In this document: piece by piece, positions 1 through 9,641 of the stretch
Layout: each line of letters begins with the position of its first letter
How positions within the stretch are numbered: the first letter of the stretch is position 1
Assembly (NCBI GenBank): GCA_947493175.1
Contig: CANLQD010000003.1
Span: 372,001 to 436,000, forward strand
DNA length: 64,000 nucleotides
Reading direction: 5' to 3'
Source of the DNA: an uncultured Flavobacteriaceae bacterium
GTDB taxonomy: Bacteria > Bacteroidota > Bacteroidia > Flavobacteriales > Flavobacteriaceae
Program-made: the position numbers and the translations under genes
Notes under the pieces: model-generated
Seen by the model: the letters and a program-made list of their open reading frames with translations, nothing else
The model's database searches: none
What the model was told of the DNA's origin: nothing

Positions 1-42
1 ACCGTGAACAAAAGTGACCCACTGGGTCGCGTGCGGGTGTAA
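1..42 (+). CDS. Possible C-terminal end of a gene starting left of the window
   Basis: One frame is open from the first base and ends in TAA at 40-42, reading TVNKSDPLGRVRV. It is too short to identify. The following ~180 bases are AT-rich and non-coding, which fits the end of a gene, but chance is possible. Confidence 0.3.
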   Translation, partial: TVNKSDPLGRVRV

Positions 43-294
43 ATACGTAGTATAGTTAAGCATAGTGTTCTTCGTGATTTGATCTTTGTCAAATCAACCG
101 ACAATGTATTAAACTTTTAACGGTAAAAAGTATTTTAATCATTTTTTTAACATTTAAATCTTAACATTGGCATTCGATATGTTGTCTTTTAGTTAAATAA
201 ATATCAAATGAACTGATTTTTAATGGAATATAACGACTTGGCAAGTCCAAAAAGCTGTTTGCAACGTATCTTTGTTAGAACTAGGAATAAGACT
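43..294. other. Non-coding leader
   Basis: AT-rich stretch with no convincing reading frame. A 7-bp inverted repeat (GATTTGA at 76-82, TCAAATC at 89-95) is present without a T-run, so it is not a clear terminator. It probably holds the promoter of the small gene that follows. Confidence 0.3.
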
Positions 295-489
295 ATGGAA
301 AAGCAATATTGTAGGGTGGGAACAGTAACCCCCATGACGACCGGAAGAAAGGCGATCGCCTTATTGGAATATCAATATCAAAATTTTTTGGATAAGGCTG
401 CCAACGGAGAATATACCGATGCGAAGCTTGCGGAGTTCTTCGAACAAAAAGCACAAAAAATTAAGCGGGTGTTAGAGAACCTGGTTTAA
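295..489 (+). CDS. Small conserved flavobacterial protein of unknown function
   Basis: A 64-residue, charged, probably cytoplasmic protein starting MEKQYCRVGTVTPMTTGRKA, with a helical lysine-rich C-terminus. The frame stays open upstream to ATG 223, but the N-terminal extension from there looks random, so ATG 295 is preferred. I recognise the general type as a short conserved hypothetical of Flavobacteriia but know no function. Its stop lies 8 bases from the convergent pyrF stop. Confidence 0.6.
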   Translation: MEKQYCRVGTVTPMTTGRKAIALLEYQYQNFLDKAANGEYTDAKLAEFFEQKAQKIKRVLENLV

Positions 490-497
490 GAATGAAT

Positions 498-1319
498 TCA
501 AATTCTTTGAACCAATTCTTCACTCATCTGTACTTGCATCTCTTTTGCCTTCGCTTTCGCCATCTCGGCGAAATCTACTTTGTTTGACGCGTAGATAATA
601 CCCCTTGAAGAGTTGACCAATAAACCAACATCTTCGTTCAAACCATATTTACAAACCTCTTTCAAACTTCCCCCCTGTGCCCCTACTCCAGGTACCAGCA
701 GAAAACTTTTAGGTACTATTTTACGTATATCGGTAAGAAAAGTAGCCTTCGTGGCCCCTACCACATACATTAGATTTTGCGCGCCCTTGTAGGTTGTAGA
801 AGTTCGCAATACATGTTTGTAAACAGCTTCACCTTCAACCTCCAGCGTCTGGAAATCGTAGGCTCCTTCGTTTGAGGTCAGGGCCAATACTATAGTGTGC
901 TTGTTCTCGAACGCTAGAAAAGGCTCTACGGAATCCTTTCCCATATAAGGTGCTATCGTAATCGAATCGAAATCTAAATCCTCAAAAAAAGCTTTGGCAT
1001 ATCGCGCAGAAGTATTTCCGATATCTCCTCTTTTGGCATCGGCAATGGTAAATATCTCAGGATACTTTTCATTCAGGTAACGAATGGTTTTTTCTAACGA
1101 CAGCCACCCCTTTATCCCGTACGCTTCGTAAAAAGCGATATTGGGCTTATAGGCAACACACAGCTGGTGGGTCGCATCGATAATTGCCTTATTAAAAGCA
1201 AATATCGGGTCCTCTTCCGATAAGAGATGTGATGGGATTTTTTCCAGATCGGTATCCAATCCGATGCATAAAAAAGACTGCTTACGATGTATCTGTGCAA
1301 TGAGTTCTTGGGTGGTCAT
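498..1319 (-). CDS. pyrF: Orotidine 5'-phosphate decarboxylase
   Basis: Converts orotidine monophosphate to UMP, the last step of de novo pyrimidine synthesis, in the cytoplasm. The 273-residue protein has the catalytic D-x-K-x-x-D signature at residues 94-99 (DAKRGD) and a phosphate-binding VPGVGAQGG segment near residue 210. Length and sequence fit the larger class 2 (PyrF type 2) enzymes. It starts 11 bases after the prfA stop on the same strand, so the two are probably co-transcribed. Confidence 0.96.
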   Translation of the reverse strand: MTTQELIAQIHRKQSFLCIGLDTDLEKIPSHLLSEEDPIFAFNKAIIDATHQLCVAYKPNIAFYEAYGIKGWLSLEKTIRYLNEKYPEIFTIADAKRGDIGNTSARYAKAFFEDLDFDSITIAPYMGKDSVEPFLAFENKHTIVLALTSNEGAYDFQTLEVEGEAVYKHVLRTSTTYKGAQNLMYVVGATKATFLTDIRKIVPKSFLLVPGVGAQGGSLKEVCKYGLNEDVGLLVNSSRGIIYASNKVDFAEMAKAKAKEMQVQMSEELVQRI

Positions 1320-1330
1320 ACAAACCTTAT

Positions 1331-2407
1331 CTAAAAAATTTCGGAGGCCTCCTTTAATTTCTCGGTATTCTCTACCAAGCTTAACTCGTCGATTATTTTT
1401 TGAATATCACCATCGATTATATTTTGCAAATCGTATAGCGTAAGGCCGATCCGATGATCGGTAACCCTTCCCTGCGGATAATTATAAGTACGTATTTTGG
1501 CCGATCGATCTCCACTACTCACTTGAGAGTTCCGCTTTGCGGCATCCTCTTCTTGTTTTTTTGCCAATTCCAAATCGTACAAACGAGACCTCAATACCCT
1601 GAATGCCTTTTCTTTGTTCTTATGCTGTGATTTCTGATCCTGACATTGGGCTACCAAACCTGTTGGTACATGTGTTAGACGCACTGCCGAATAGGTGGTA
1701 TTGACCGATTGACCACCAGGACCCGAGGAACAGAAAAAATCGATTCGAACATCTTTCGGGTCGATCTGCACATCAAAATCCTCCGCTTCGGGCAGCACCA
1801 TAACAGTAGCGGCGCTGGTATGCACCCGTCCTTGGGTCTCTGTCTGGGGAACGCGTTGTACGCGGTGCACCCCGGCCTCGAACTTTAGGGTACCGTACAC
1901 ATCCTCACCGGTAACCTCAAACTGTATTTCCTTGTATCCGCCGCTGGTTCCCTCACTCAAGTCGATTACGTTCGTTCGCCACCCTTTTGATTCGCAATAT
2001 TTGGTATACATACGGAACAAATCTCCCGCAAAAATACTTGCTTCGTCCCCACCGGTACCTGCACGGATTTCTACCACCACATCTTTCGCATCTTCCGGAT
2101 CTTTAGGAATCAACATTAATTTTATTTCTTCTTCCAACGCAGGAAATTGCGCCTTTGCTTCTTCTAACTGCATTTTGGCCATTTCCAACATTTCATCATC
2201 ACTACCATCAGAAATAATTTCTTCGGCCTCTTTGATATTATTGGTAAGTTCCAGGTACTGTGAACGCTTACCGACCAATTCTTTCAAATCTTTATATTCT
2301 TTCGTCAGTTGTACATATCGCTTTTGATCTGCAATAATATCTGGCTGAATAATCAAATCGGCGACCTCATCGAAGCGCTGTTTTACTATGTTTAGTTTAT
2401 CTATCAT
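1331..2407 (-). CDS. prfA: Peptide chain release factor 1
   Basis: Recognises UAA/UAG stop codons on the ribosome and triggers peptide release. The 358-residue protein has the GGQ hydrolysis motif at residues 231-233 and a PxT-type codon-recognition tripeptide (PQT, 187-189) after HRVQRV, which distinguishes RF1 from RF2 (SPF). Length is normal. A TAnnTTTG promoter element (minus strand, 2429-2436) lies just upstream; pyrF follows in the same direction. Confidence 0.97.
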   Translation of the reverse strand: MIDKLNIVKQRFDEVADLIIQPDIIADQKRYVQLTKEYKDLKELVGKRSQYLELTNNIKEAEEIISDGSDDEMLEMAKMQLEEAKAQFPALEEEIKLMLIPKDPEDAKDVVVEIRAGTGGDEASIFAGDLFRMYTKYCESKGWRTNVIDLSEGTSGGYKEIQFEVTGEDVYGTLKFEAGVHRVQRVPQTETQGRVHTSAATVMVLPEAEDFDVQIDPKDVRIDFFCSSGPGGQSVNTTYSAVRLTHVPTGLVAQCQDQKSQHKNKEKAFRVLRSRLYDLELAKKQEEDAAKRNSQVSSGDRSAKIRTYNYPQGRVTDHRIGLTLYDLQNIIDGDIQKIIDELSLVENTEKLKEASEIF

Positions 2408-2428
2408 TTCTGCAATTCGCTATGGTTG

Positions 2429-2436
2429 CAAATCTA
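2429..2436 (-). promoter_or_regulatory. Putative -7 element of prfA-pyrF
   Basis: On the minus strand the bases read TAGATTTG, matching the Bacteroidetes -7 consensus TAnnTTTG, 22 bases before the prfA start. No good -33 element is seen at the expected distance. Confidence 0.45.
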
Positions 2437-2826
2437 CAACTTTTCATACGTATTGTTTTTATCATTTAGGCAGGAGCAATTCGACAACTAAGTACCAAAA
2501 AAAGTACTATAAAGAAACAGCCATGCAACACAATATCGAGCAGGGCTTTTTATGAACGCAGGGTAGTTGCGTTAAACCTTTCTCAAATTTGCCTGTAAAC
2601 AGGATAAAATACCATTTTTAGGATAGCTTTGTTCCTATGGTATTCAGGGTTTGTAGATTACTGACCCTATACCGATCGATCAGGTTGGTTATAGATGCTT
2701 GTCTTTTCTCTGTTAATGAAAAGGATTGAAAAACGTTTTTAGCGGTAGTTGAAGCCCCATATTCCTGTTGTGGCCGCACTTCGAACTTGGTCAAAACCAA
2801 CCAACGTCGTCTTAGAGCAAGTTTAC
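2437..2826. other. Region without a supported gene
   Basis: About 390 bases between prfA and a small membrane protein. Short open frames occur on both strands (for example 2618-2800 minus), but none has a recognisable product or good start context. A decayed gene cannot be excluded. Confidence 0.3.
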
Positions 2827-3120
2827 ATGTTAGGAGTTCGCTACACGGGCCATATTATACAGTTTTACAAACCCTACGTATGGGTCAGTCTTTTCTTTAC
2901 TATTTTGCTCCTTCTAGGAAAGCTACCCTTATGGTTCATTCTTCTAGGAAAACTTTTTTTAATAGGATTGCTTTTCTTTTTCTACTTAGACCCAAAACGT
3001 AGACAGCGACTCGTATTCTATCAAAATTTTGGAATCACAAAGACAAGGCTCTTTTGTTCTAGTTTTCTCCTTGACCTACTTGGTACGGTACTAATTGTTT
3101 TTATACGAAGCCTATTTTGA
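2827..3120 (+). CDS. Small membrane protein, partner of an ABC ATPase
   Basis: A 97-residue very hydrophobic protein starting MLGVRYTGHIIQFYKPY, with two or three membrane segments and a short cytoplasmic stretch (YLDPKRRQRLVFYQNFGITK). ATG 2827 is preferred over the in-frame ATG 2749 because the extra N-terminus is not hydrophobic and looks random. Its TGA stop (3118-3120) overlaps the TTG start of the following ABC ATPase, so translation is probably coupled. Inference: it is a minimal membrane subunit or accessory of a small ABC exporter. I do not recognise the family. Confidence 0.65.
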   Translation: MLGVRYTGHIIQFYKPYVWVSLFFTILLLLGKLPLWFILLGKLFLIGLLFFFYLDPKRRQRLVFYQNFGITKTRLFCSSFLLDLLGTVLIVFIRSLF

Positions 3121-3779
3121 TTTTAGAGATTGACAATACCGAATTGAGCTTTGGCCTGAGGAAAATACTTTACGGCATTTACCTGAAGGCTGAAACTGGA
3201 AAGGTTACCGGTATTCTAGGTCGTAACGGGTGTGGCAAAACATGCCTGCTACACATCTTATTTGGAACCCTTCGTGCTAAATACAGTCATGTTCGTATTG
3301 ACGGAATTCATCAAAAAAAGCAGCTTTTCAAATCGAACAAAGCCATTTTACTACCTCAACATCGGCTGTTACCATCGAATATATCGCTGCGAAAGACATT
3401 CGACCTTTTTAACGCAGACTGGTCCTTATTTATCGAACATTTCAGCTTTTTTGAAAAGTATAGAGGCGAGAAAGCGGCTAATTTGTCTTTCGGTGAATTG
3501 CGTTTGCTGGAAACTTATTTAGTCCTTAGCTCCGGAAAGGACATCATACTCTTGGATGAGCCTTTCTCCTTTATCGCTCCGATATATATTGAAAAAATCA
3601 GGGAGTTGATCGCAGTCTTCAAAAAGAACAGCATCATAATCGTCACCGATCACTTTTATAAAGACATCATAGAAGTTAGCGATACCGTATACTTTCTAAA
3701 AAATGGTCATTCCAAACAAGTACATTCCCTCTCGGCCTTGGAAGATGAAGGCTATCTTACAGCCAACCTAAGCCCTTAA
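3117..3779 (+). CDS. ABC transporter ATP-binding protein
   Basis: A 220-residue nucleotide-binding domain: Walker A GRNGCGKT (35-42), Q-loop near Q81, signature LSFGE (123-127, a variant of LSGGQ), Walker B ILLDEP (144-149) and H-loop histidine in TDH (177-179). It starts with TTG inside the stop of the upstream membrane gene (TTGA overlap). The substrate is unknown. The partner has only ~97 residues, so the transporter is unusually small or needs another subunit elsewhere. It converges on apbE. Confidence 0.88.
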   Translation: MILEIDNTELSFGLRKILYGIYLKAETGKVTGILGRNGCGKTCLLHILFGTLRAKYSHVRIDGIHQKKQLFKSNKAILLPQHRLLPSNISLRKTFDLFNADWSLFIEHFSFFEKYRGEKAANLSFGELRLLETYLVLSSGKDIILLDEPFSFIAPIYIEKIRELIAVFKKNSIIIVTDHFYKDIIEVSDTVYFLKNGHSKQVHSLSALEDEGYLTANLSP

Positions 3780-3806
3780 CAGACACATCATCGGTTAGGA
3801 TTAGGG

Positions 3807-4805
3807 CTATCCCTTATTGGTCTCGAATAGGATGCCACTGCTTTTGTGCACCTTATTTTGGTCGTCGACCAGGATTACTTCGGTGCCCCCCAGTTGATCG
3901 ATCAATGCGATGCCCGCATCTTTGCCCATAATGAACACGGCGGTTGCCAACGCATCGCACAGTTCGGCACTTTTTGCAAAAATGGATACACTGCTGATGC
4001 CTGATGCCGGAACACCAGTGCGGGGATCAATGATATGGGTATACTTCTTTCCTTGGAACACTACATATTTCTCGGCACTTCCCGAGGTGGCCACGGATGA
4101 CTCCACAATTGGCAACCATGAAAAAATCTTGTCCTTGCTTCTGGGGTTCGCAATACCGATCATCCATTTTTCCCCGCTGACCTTGGTTCCCCAAGTGGTT
4201 AAATCCCCTGCCGCGTTGATGATACCTGCAACCACCTGTTTTGAAACAAGTAGTTCTTTGGCCTTATCCGCAGCATAGCCTTTCCCGATGGCACCGAAGG
4301 ATATTTTCATCCCTTTTTGCTTTAAAAACACGGTTCGTTTTCCTGCATCGAGCATTATTTTTTGATACCCAACTTTGGAAATGGATTTTTTAATTTCAGA
4401 TTCTGTGGGCATTTGTTTCATCGAACCATCGAACTTCCATATTTCGTTCATGGAAGCATATGAAATATCGAAGGCACCATCGGTAATTTCGGAGATTTGC
4501 TTAGCCCGTTCAATGAGCTTAAAAAGTTCCTCGCTGACTTTTATGGGTCTAATCCCTGCATTTTTATTTATAAGGGAGGTTTCCGAGTCTGCGTCCCAAG
4601 CTGAAATCATTTTTTCGATGCGGGTAATCTCAGCAACTGCCTCGTCGATGTTGATATAACCTAACTCCTCATTAGCAGCGACTACCGTAATATCGAAACG
4701 GCTACCCATTAATTTCACCGTTCGATTGACAGTAACGTACTTTCGCTCCTGTCCTGATAGGTTTAGGACAAGAAAGCAAAAAAATAAGGGCAATAGCGCC
4801 CTCAC
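3807..4805 (-). CDS. apbE: FAD:protein FMN transferase (ApbE family)
   Basis: Attaches FMN covalently to threonine residues of flavoproteins on the outer side of the inner membrane (known for the family). The 332-residue protein has an N-terminal signal peptide ending near LSGQ and the family segments FGAIGKGYAADKA, INAAGDLTTWG and IIDPRTG. The start is GTG at 4805, overlapping the upstream thioredoxin stop (GTGA). It is the last gene of a Rieske-thioredoxin-ApbE operon, which suggests a shared role in an exported redox chain. Confidence 0.92.
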   Translation of the reverse strand: MRALLPLFFCFLVLNLSGQERKYVTVNRTVKLMGSRFDITVVAANEELGYINIDEAVAEITRIEKMISAWDADSETSLINKNAGIRPIKVSEELFKLIERAKQISEITDGAFDISYASMNEIWKFDGSMKQMPTESEIKKSISKVGYQKIMLDAGKRTVFLKQKGMKISFGAIGKGYAADKAKELLVSKQVVAGIINAAGDLTTWGTKVSGEKWMIGIANPRSKDKIFSWLPIVESSVATSGSAEKYVVFQGKKYTHIIDPRTGVPASGISSVSIFAKSAELCDALATAVFIMGKDAGIALIDQLGGTEVILVDDQNKVHKSSGILFETNKG

Positions 4806-5239
4806 TTGAACAGGGCATTTAAACGTTGAATATACGCTTCGGGCGAGGTTTTTTCGTAGCCCAAAGCCCCCAGAACTTGCTGTTCACCATTCAGAACGAC
4901 CACCAAGGGGAAATGTCCGTTCGGATTGAATTGATCCGCAAGTTTAGCATTTACCAAAGACATTTTTTCAGATAATTTATTGCTTTTCTTTCTTGGGAAA
5001 TCCGCCTTGTACAAGATATAGTTTTCGGAAGCGTATTTTTTAAAGTCATCGGACTGCCAAATTTCCCTATCCAACTTTATACACGGGGCGCACCAATCAG
5101 ATCCAGCAAACACCAATACAAGCGGTTTGCCTTCTTCCTTGGCATATTCCAGGGCTTCCGTATAACTATGCTCCCAATCTTGGGCAGATACTGTAACGGT
5201 ACACGCAATGATAAAAAAGTAAGTTAAAAGTTTCATCAT
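4802..5239 (-). CDS. Secreted thioredoxin-family protein
   Basis: A 145-residue protein with signal peptide (cleavage near TVSAQ) and a thioredoxin-like fold with the active-site motif WCAPC after VLVFAGSD. It resembles the thioredoxin_7/DUF255-like periplasmic reductases of Bacteroidetes. Two adjacent ATGs (5239, 5236) can serve as start. Its stop overlaps the apbE GTG start by 4 bases and it follows the Rieske gene by 32 bases. Likely role: thiol redox or maturation in the periplasm; the substrate is unknown. Confidence 0.85.
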   Translation of the reverse strand: MMKLLTYFFIIACTVTVSAQDWEHSYTEALEYAKEEGKPLVLVFAGSDWCAPCIKLDREIWQSDDFKKYASENYILYKADFPRKKSNKLSEKMSLVNAKLADQFNPNGHFPLVVVLNGEQQVLGALGYEKTSPEAYIQRLNALFK

Positions 5240-5271
5240 GAAGTGTGGTAAAACAAAATCAATGCCATTCT

Positions 5272-5715
5272 CTACTCGAATACCCTTAATACATCTCCGG
5301 ACAACTCTGTTCTGTAGACTTTCAAGGCTTTGGCGGGATTATTGTCTACTTGGTTCAAAGGGGCGCCATCTTGCTCAAAACGGGAACCGTGCACATCGCA
5401 ATAGAAAATACCGCCGTCTTGCTCTATAAATCGTACTTGATCATAACCTTGATGGCTACAAATTTGGCTGGCAGCGATCAACTCGCCTTGCAAGTTCCTT
5501 GCTACCACCACATCATTCTTTAAAATGTAACCACCGTTATCGGCAAGTGGGGCCGATTCCGGAGAGGTTAAATCAACCGTAAAATCCACTCCTGTTGGGA
5601 CTTCCTTTATATCTCCGTTCGGCTCATCGTCCTTTGAACATCCTTGGGTACAGGGAAACAAAAGTGCAAATGCCGCACCTGCTCCCAGGCTTCTTAAAAA
5701 CTGTTTTCTTTCCAT
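5272..5715 (-). CDS. Rieske [2Fe-2S] lipoprotein
   Basis: A 147-residue protein with N-terminal MERKQFLRSLGAGAAFALLF followed by a cysteine in PCTQGCSK, so Tat-like and lipoprotein export are both possible. The Rieske ligands are present as C-S-H (in ICSHQGY) and C-D-V-H (in FYCDVHGS) 16 residues apart. It has the small single-domain form of ubiquinol-cytochrome c reductase iron-sulfur-like proteins. It is the first gene of the operon with the thioredoxin and ApbE proteins. Probable role: electron transfer at the membrane. Confidence 0.9.
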   Translation of the reverse strand: MERKQFLRSLGAGAAFALLFPCTQGCSKDDEPNGDIKEVPTGVDFTVDLTSPESAPLADNGGYILKNDVVVARNLQGELIAASQICSHQGYDQVRFIEQDGGIFYCDVHGSRFEQDGAPLNQVDNNPAKALKVYRTELSGDVLRVFE

Positions 5716-5884
5716 ATCTCTTTTTTATACTGAAAGAACGTAGGAATCACGCAAATCGTATGACAAAGGGCTATAATTCGATGTATCGCCAAACAATGTG
5801 AAAAAAGACCGAACCGCCCCACAAAGCAGCCTGTTTTCCAGATAAAACAAACCTTTTGAACGAATGCCCCGAAGAAGCTCTGGA

Positions 5885-7066
5885 TCACTCGTATTCGAAG
5901 GTACCGTATTCACTTTTAATGGTCAGTCTTTTTGAATCGCTCTCGGCAACCCTACCGATAACTTGAGCAGGCACGTTGAAACTTTCCGAAATTTGAATCA
6001 GTTCCTGTGCTATTTTTGGATCTACGTACAGTTCCATTCGATGGCCACAGTTAAACACTTGATACATTTCTTTCCAGTCGGTCCCTGATTGCGATTGTAT
6101 CAATTTGAACAATGGGGGAATCTCAAAAAGCTGATCTTTGATTACATGCAGCCCCTCTATAAAATGAAGAATTTTTGTTTGGGCACCCCCGCTACAATGA
6201 ACCATTCCATGAATTTGACCAGAGCCAACCTTTTCTAAAATCGTTTTGATAACGGGCGCATAGGTACGGGTTGGGGAAAGCACCAACTTACCTGCATCTA
6301 CTGGAGTATCGGGTACCTCATCGGTCAGCTTGATATCGCCGGAATATACCAGTTCCTCCGGAACCGCCGCATCGTAGCTCTCCGGATACTTCTGAGCCAG
6401 GTATTTTGAAAAAACATCGTGTCTTGCAGAAGTGAGTCCGTTACTGCCCATTCCACCATTGTATTCGCTCTCGTAGGTTGCCTGACCGAAAGATGCCAGT
6501 CCTACAATGACATCACCGGCCTTGATCCGGGCATTATCGATAACTTCGGCGCGGGGTAGTCTTGCTGTCACCGTTGAATCTACAATGATCGTACGCACCA
6601 AATCACCAACATCGGCCGTTTCCCCTCCGGTGGAATGTATGGTGATACCGTGTTTTTCTAAATCGTTGATCAGCTCTTCGGTACCATTGATAATGGCAGA
6701 AATAACGGCTCCAGGAATCAAATTTTTATTCCTTCCGATCGTAGACGAAAGCATGATATTGTTCGTAGCGCCCACGCAAATCAAATCATCGATGTTCATG
6801 ATCAATGCGTCTTGCGCGATTCCTTTCCAGACCGAGATATCCCCTGTTTCTTTCCAGTACATATAGGCCAAGGACGACTTTGTACCGGCGCCATCTGCAT
6901 GCATCACCAGACAGTGGTCATCATCATTCGTTAAGTAGTCGGGAACAATTTTACAGAACGCCCTGGGAAACAGTCCTTTGTCAATATTTTTGATAGCGTT
7001 GTGAACGTCTTCTTTGGAAGCCGAAACGCCCCTTTGCTGATATCTTTCGCTTGTTGAGGAACCCAT
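5885..7066 (-). CDS. purM: Phosphoribosylformylglycinamidine cyclo-ligase
   Basis: Makes aminoimidazole ribotide in purine synthesis. The protein starts MGSSTSERYQQRGVSASKED. The longer frame begins at 7093, but 7066 is preferred because the family starts close to RYxQRGVSxSKEDV and a promoter -7 element (7081-7088) lies inside the longer version. It contains the PurM features HADGAGTKS and a central GGETADVGD segment. At ~393 residues it is the longer Bacteroidetes form. Confidence 0.94.
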   Translation of the reverse strand: MGSSTSERYQQRGVSASKEDVHNAIKNIDKGLFPRAFCKIVPDYLTNDDDHCLVMHADGAGTKSSLAYMYWKETGDISVWKGIAQDALIMNIDDLICVGATNNIMLSSTIGRNKNLIPGAVISAIINGTEELINDLEKHGITIHSTGGETADVGDLVRTIIVDSTVTARLPRAEVIDNARIKAGDVIVGLASFGQATYESEYNGGMGSNGLTSARHDVFSKYLAQKYPESYDAAVPEELVYSGDIKLTDEVPDTPVDAGKLVLSPTRTYAPVIKTILEKVGSGQIHGMVHCSGGAQTKILHFIEGLHVIKDQLFEIPPLFKLIQSQSGTDWKEMYQVFNCGHRMELYVDPKIAQELIQISESFNVPAQVIGRVAESDSKRLTIKSEYGTFEYE

Positions 7067-7080
7067 GAAACCTGTTTTGG

Positions 7081-7110
7081 CAAAAATAGACAATCGTTCT
7101 AAAAAACAAC
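7081..7110 (-). promoter_or_regulatory. Putative purM promoter
   Basis: On the minus strand TATTTTTG (7081-7088) matches TAnnTTTG, with GTTG (7107-7110) 18 bases upstream. It places transcription start close to the ATG at 7066. Confidence 0.5.
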
Positions 7111-7291
7111 CATTGCAAGCTACTTATAAGACAAAAGCCTTTGTAAATTACCTGTTCTTCCTCTGGAAACCGAAAGTCCGATTTATGAAAATAAAAGAAA
7201 AGTGTGCTTAAACACAGTGCCTTACATACATTTCTTGTTGAATTTTACTTTTGATTCACACATATGACCATTTATCAAGCAGGTTTTTGAT

Positions 7292-9478
7292 CTACTTAAT
7301 AAACAATAGCTCCCGATACTTTGTCAATGGCCAAAGTTGATTATCGACCAATCGTTCCAGCTTGTCACAATGCATTCGGATTTCCGTAAAATACGGTAGG
7401 ATGTTTTCACAATATGCCATTGCTTTTTTATGGGTATCACCGAGCTTGTTCGCCTTTTTCCTTGCTTCGGTCATGGCATCGGTGGTCTTCTTTAATGCAT
7501 CAATATGTTCCGCTATCTGTTCAATGATTGCCAATTGACCACCAGACAAGGTTCTGTGAGCAGCCCCGTAAATCTCTTTTAGACCGGTTACGTTTTTAAT
7601 GAGTTTGTTCTGATAGGCTATGGTCGTGGGCAGTATATGGCCATAAACCAGTTCGTTGTAGATTCTTCCCTCTATTTGAATGTGTAAAATATAAGCTTCC
7701 AACTCTACTTCTTGGCGTGCACGCACCTCCGTCTCGCTCATGACCTTCATCGTTTTGAACAGGTCCAAACTTTTTTTGGCCGTGAGCACCTGAAGGGCTT
7801 TTGGGGTATTTTTGTTGTTGCTTAGTTTCCTCCTTTTTGCTTCTTTTTGCCATGTATCGCTATACCCGTCCCCATCGAAACGTATTCGCTTTGAAGTTTT
7901 TATGTACTCTCGAAGAATATTGAAAACTGCCTCATCTTTTTTGAGATTTTTAGTATCTATCAATGTATCGACCTCTTTTTTAAATGACCGTAGTTGCTTT
8001 GCTACGATCGTATTGAGAATGGTCATGGGTTTGGCGCAATTGGTTTTTGAGCCAACGCCGCGCATTTCAAACTTGTTTCCGGTAAAAGCGAAGGGAGACG
8101 TTCGATTGCGATCCGTATTATCGAGCAGTATTTCGGGAATTTTCCCAACCACGTTCAACTTTAGTTCGGTTTTTTCCTCAGGAGATAGCTTTCCTTGGGA
8201 TACGCCCTCCAATTCATCCAGGACATGGCTTAACTGTTTCCCTATAAAAATAGAAAGTATGGCCGGGGGAGCTTCGTTGGCCCCTAATCGATGATCATTG
8301 CTTGCAGACGCTATTGAAGACCGTAACAATTCTTCATACGTATCGACTGCCTTGATGGTGTTGATGAAGAAGGTAAGAAACTGTAGGTTTTTCATGGGTG
8401 TAGAACCGGGACTCAATAGGTTTACACCGGTATCTGTCTGCAAAGACCAATTGTTATGCTTCCCGGAACCGTTGATCCCTTCAAACGGTTTCTCGTGAAA
8501 AAGCACTTTAAAATGGTGTTTGTCCGCAATTTTCTCCATCACATCCATCAATAACAGATTGTGATCTACTGCGAGGTTCGCTTCCTCAAAAACGGGTGCC
8601 AATTCAAATTGATTGGGGGCCACTTCATTATGCCTTGTCTTGACGGGAATCCCCAGTTTCGTGCACTCTTTTTCCAGCTCTTTCATAAAACTAATGGCAC
8701 GCTGTGGAATAACGCCAAAATAATGATCATCTAGCTGTTGCCCTTTGGCCGCGGCCCCACCGATCAGGGTACGCCCGGTCATTATAATATCGGGTCTTGA
8801 GTATGCCAGGGCCTTATCGATCAGAAAATATTCCTGTTCCCAGCCTAGGGTCGCATTCACCTTGGAGACATTTTTATCAAAGTACTTTGCGACGGCGGTG
8901 GCGGCTTCGTCTACCGAATGCAATGCCCTTAATAAGGGTGCCTTATTGTCCAGTGCTTCCCCCGTGTAGGATACAAACACGGTGGGGATGCACAAAGTGG
9001 TGTCATAAACAAAAGCGGGTGAGGTAGGATCCCAAGCCGTATAACCACGCGCTTCAAAAGTGTTGCGTATGCCGCCGCTGGGAAAACTGGAAGCATCGGG
9101 TTCTTGCTGTACCAGTTGTCCGCCCCCAAATTTCTCCAAAGCCCTTCCGTTCGGCAACAAATCAAAAAAGGCATCGTGTTTTTCAGCAGTGGATCCTGTT
9201 AAGGGTTGAAACCAATGGGTGTAATGGGTAGCACCTATCGAAATGGCCCAGGCCTTCATTGCCTCGGCTACTTGATCGGCGATTTTCCGATCTATTTTAG
9301 AACCGGAAAAAATAGCTCCTTTTACACTTTCCAAAGCATCCTTGGTCAGATGTTGAATCATTTTTTCTTCATTGAAGACGTTTTTAGCAAATAAATCGGA
9401 CCTTCTACCCTCTTCCTTTATGGCTATCGGGTGTCTTTTTTGACTTTCTGAAATGGCTTTAAAACGTTGTTCTGACAT
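7292..9478 (-). CDS. glnN: Glutamine synthetase type III
   Basis: ATP-dependent synthesis of glutamine from glutamate and ammonium. The 728-residue protein has the GSIII length and sequence: an N-terminal GSIII region, the catalytic-core segment GWEQEYFLID, NGSGKHNNWSLQTDTG, and the C-terminal GSIII extension. GSIII is common in Bacteroidetes. It is divergent from a second, unrelated-type glutamine synthetase across a 206-bp gap holding a palindrome and back-to-back promoter elements, so joint nitrogen control is likely. Confidence 0.95.
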   Translation of the reverse strand: MSEQRFKAISESQKRHPIAIKEEGRRSDLFAKNVFNEEKMIQHLTKDALESVKGAIFSGSKIDRKIADQVAEAMKAWAISIGATHYTHWFQPLTGSTAEKHDAFFDLLPNGRALEKFGGGQLVQQEPDASSFPSGGIRNTFEARGYTAWDPTSPAFVYDTTLCIPTVFVSYTGEALDNKAPLLRALHSVDEAATAVAKYFDKNVSKVNATLGWEQEYFLIDKALAYSRPDIIMTGRTLIGGAAAKGQQLDDHYFGVIPQRAISFMKELEKECTKLGIPVKTRHNEVAPNQFELAPVFEEANLAVDHNLLLMDVMEKIADKHHFKVLFHEKPFEGINGSGKHNNWSLQTDTGVNLLSPGSTPMKNLQFLTFFINTIKAVDTYEELLRSSIASASNDHRLGANEAPPAILSIFIGKQLSHVLDELEGVSQGKLSPEEKTELKLNVVGKIPEILLDNTDRNRTSPFAFTGNKFEMRGVGSKTNCAKPMTILNTIVAKQLRSFKKEVDTLIDTKNLKKDEAVFNILREYIKTSKRIRFDGDGYSDTWQKEAKRRKLSNNKNTPKALQVLTAKKSLDLFKTMKVMSETEVRARQEVELEAYILHIQIEGRIYNELVYGHILPTTIAYQNKLIKNVTGLKEIYGAAHRTLSGGQLAIIEQIAEHIDALKKTTDAMTEARKKANKLGDTHKKAMAYCENILPYFTEIRMHCDKLERLVDNQLWPLTKYRELLFIK

Positions 9479-9518
9479 AGTGCTTGGAATGATTTCAAAA
9501 ATTTTGTTGATAACTTCA

Positions 9519-9526
9519 CAAAATTA
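9519..9526 (-). promoter_or_regulatory. Putative -7 element of glnN
   Basis: The minus strand reads TAATTTTG, matching TAnnTTTG, 41 bases upstream of the glnN ATG. A TTTG lies 22 bases further upstream, slightly beyond the usual spacing. Confidence 0.45.
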
Positions 9527-9553
9527 CCATCAAAAAATAAACATTTCACAAAA

Positions 9554-9575
9554 TACCCCTAAAAAATTAGGGGTA
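9554..9575. promoter_or_regulatory. Perfect palindrome, candidate operator between the two glutamine synthetase genes
   Basis: TACCCCTAA (9554-9562), AAAA, TTAGGGGTA (9567-9575): 9-bp perfect arms. A related half-site, TACCCCCTAAA, occurs at 9605-9615. The site lies between the two divergent promoter elements and is a good candidate for a shared regulator-binding site. Confidence 0.6.
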
Positions 9576-9641
9576 ATCAAAAAAAGTATAAAATGTTAAC
9601 TATTTACCCCCTAAATTTTAAGCTCGATTCATCAAAAAAAT

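Noticed and set aside
76..95. Inverted repeat near the left edge as a terminator
   Set aside because: The 7-bp stem has no T-run after it on either strand.
1932..2327. 131-codon plus-strand frame inside prfA
   Set aside because: It is antisense to a fully conserved release factor gene; the translation is Ser-rich and without features.
2618..2800. 60-codon minus frame upstream of the ABC pair
   Set aside because: It overlaps the region before the membrane protein, has no family features and no partner gene.
7812..8294. 160-codon plus-strand frame inside glnN
   Set aside because: Shadow of the GSIII gene on the other strand; GSIII is conserved over this region.
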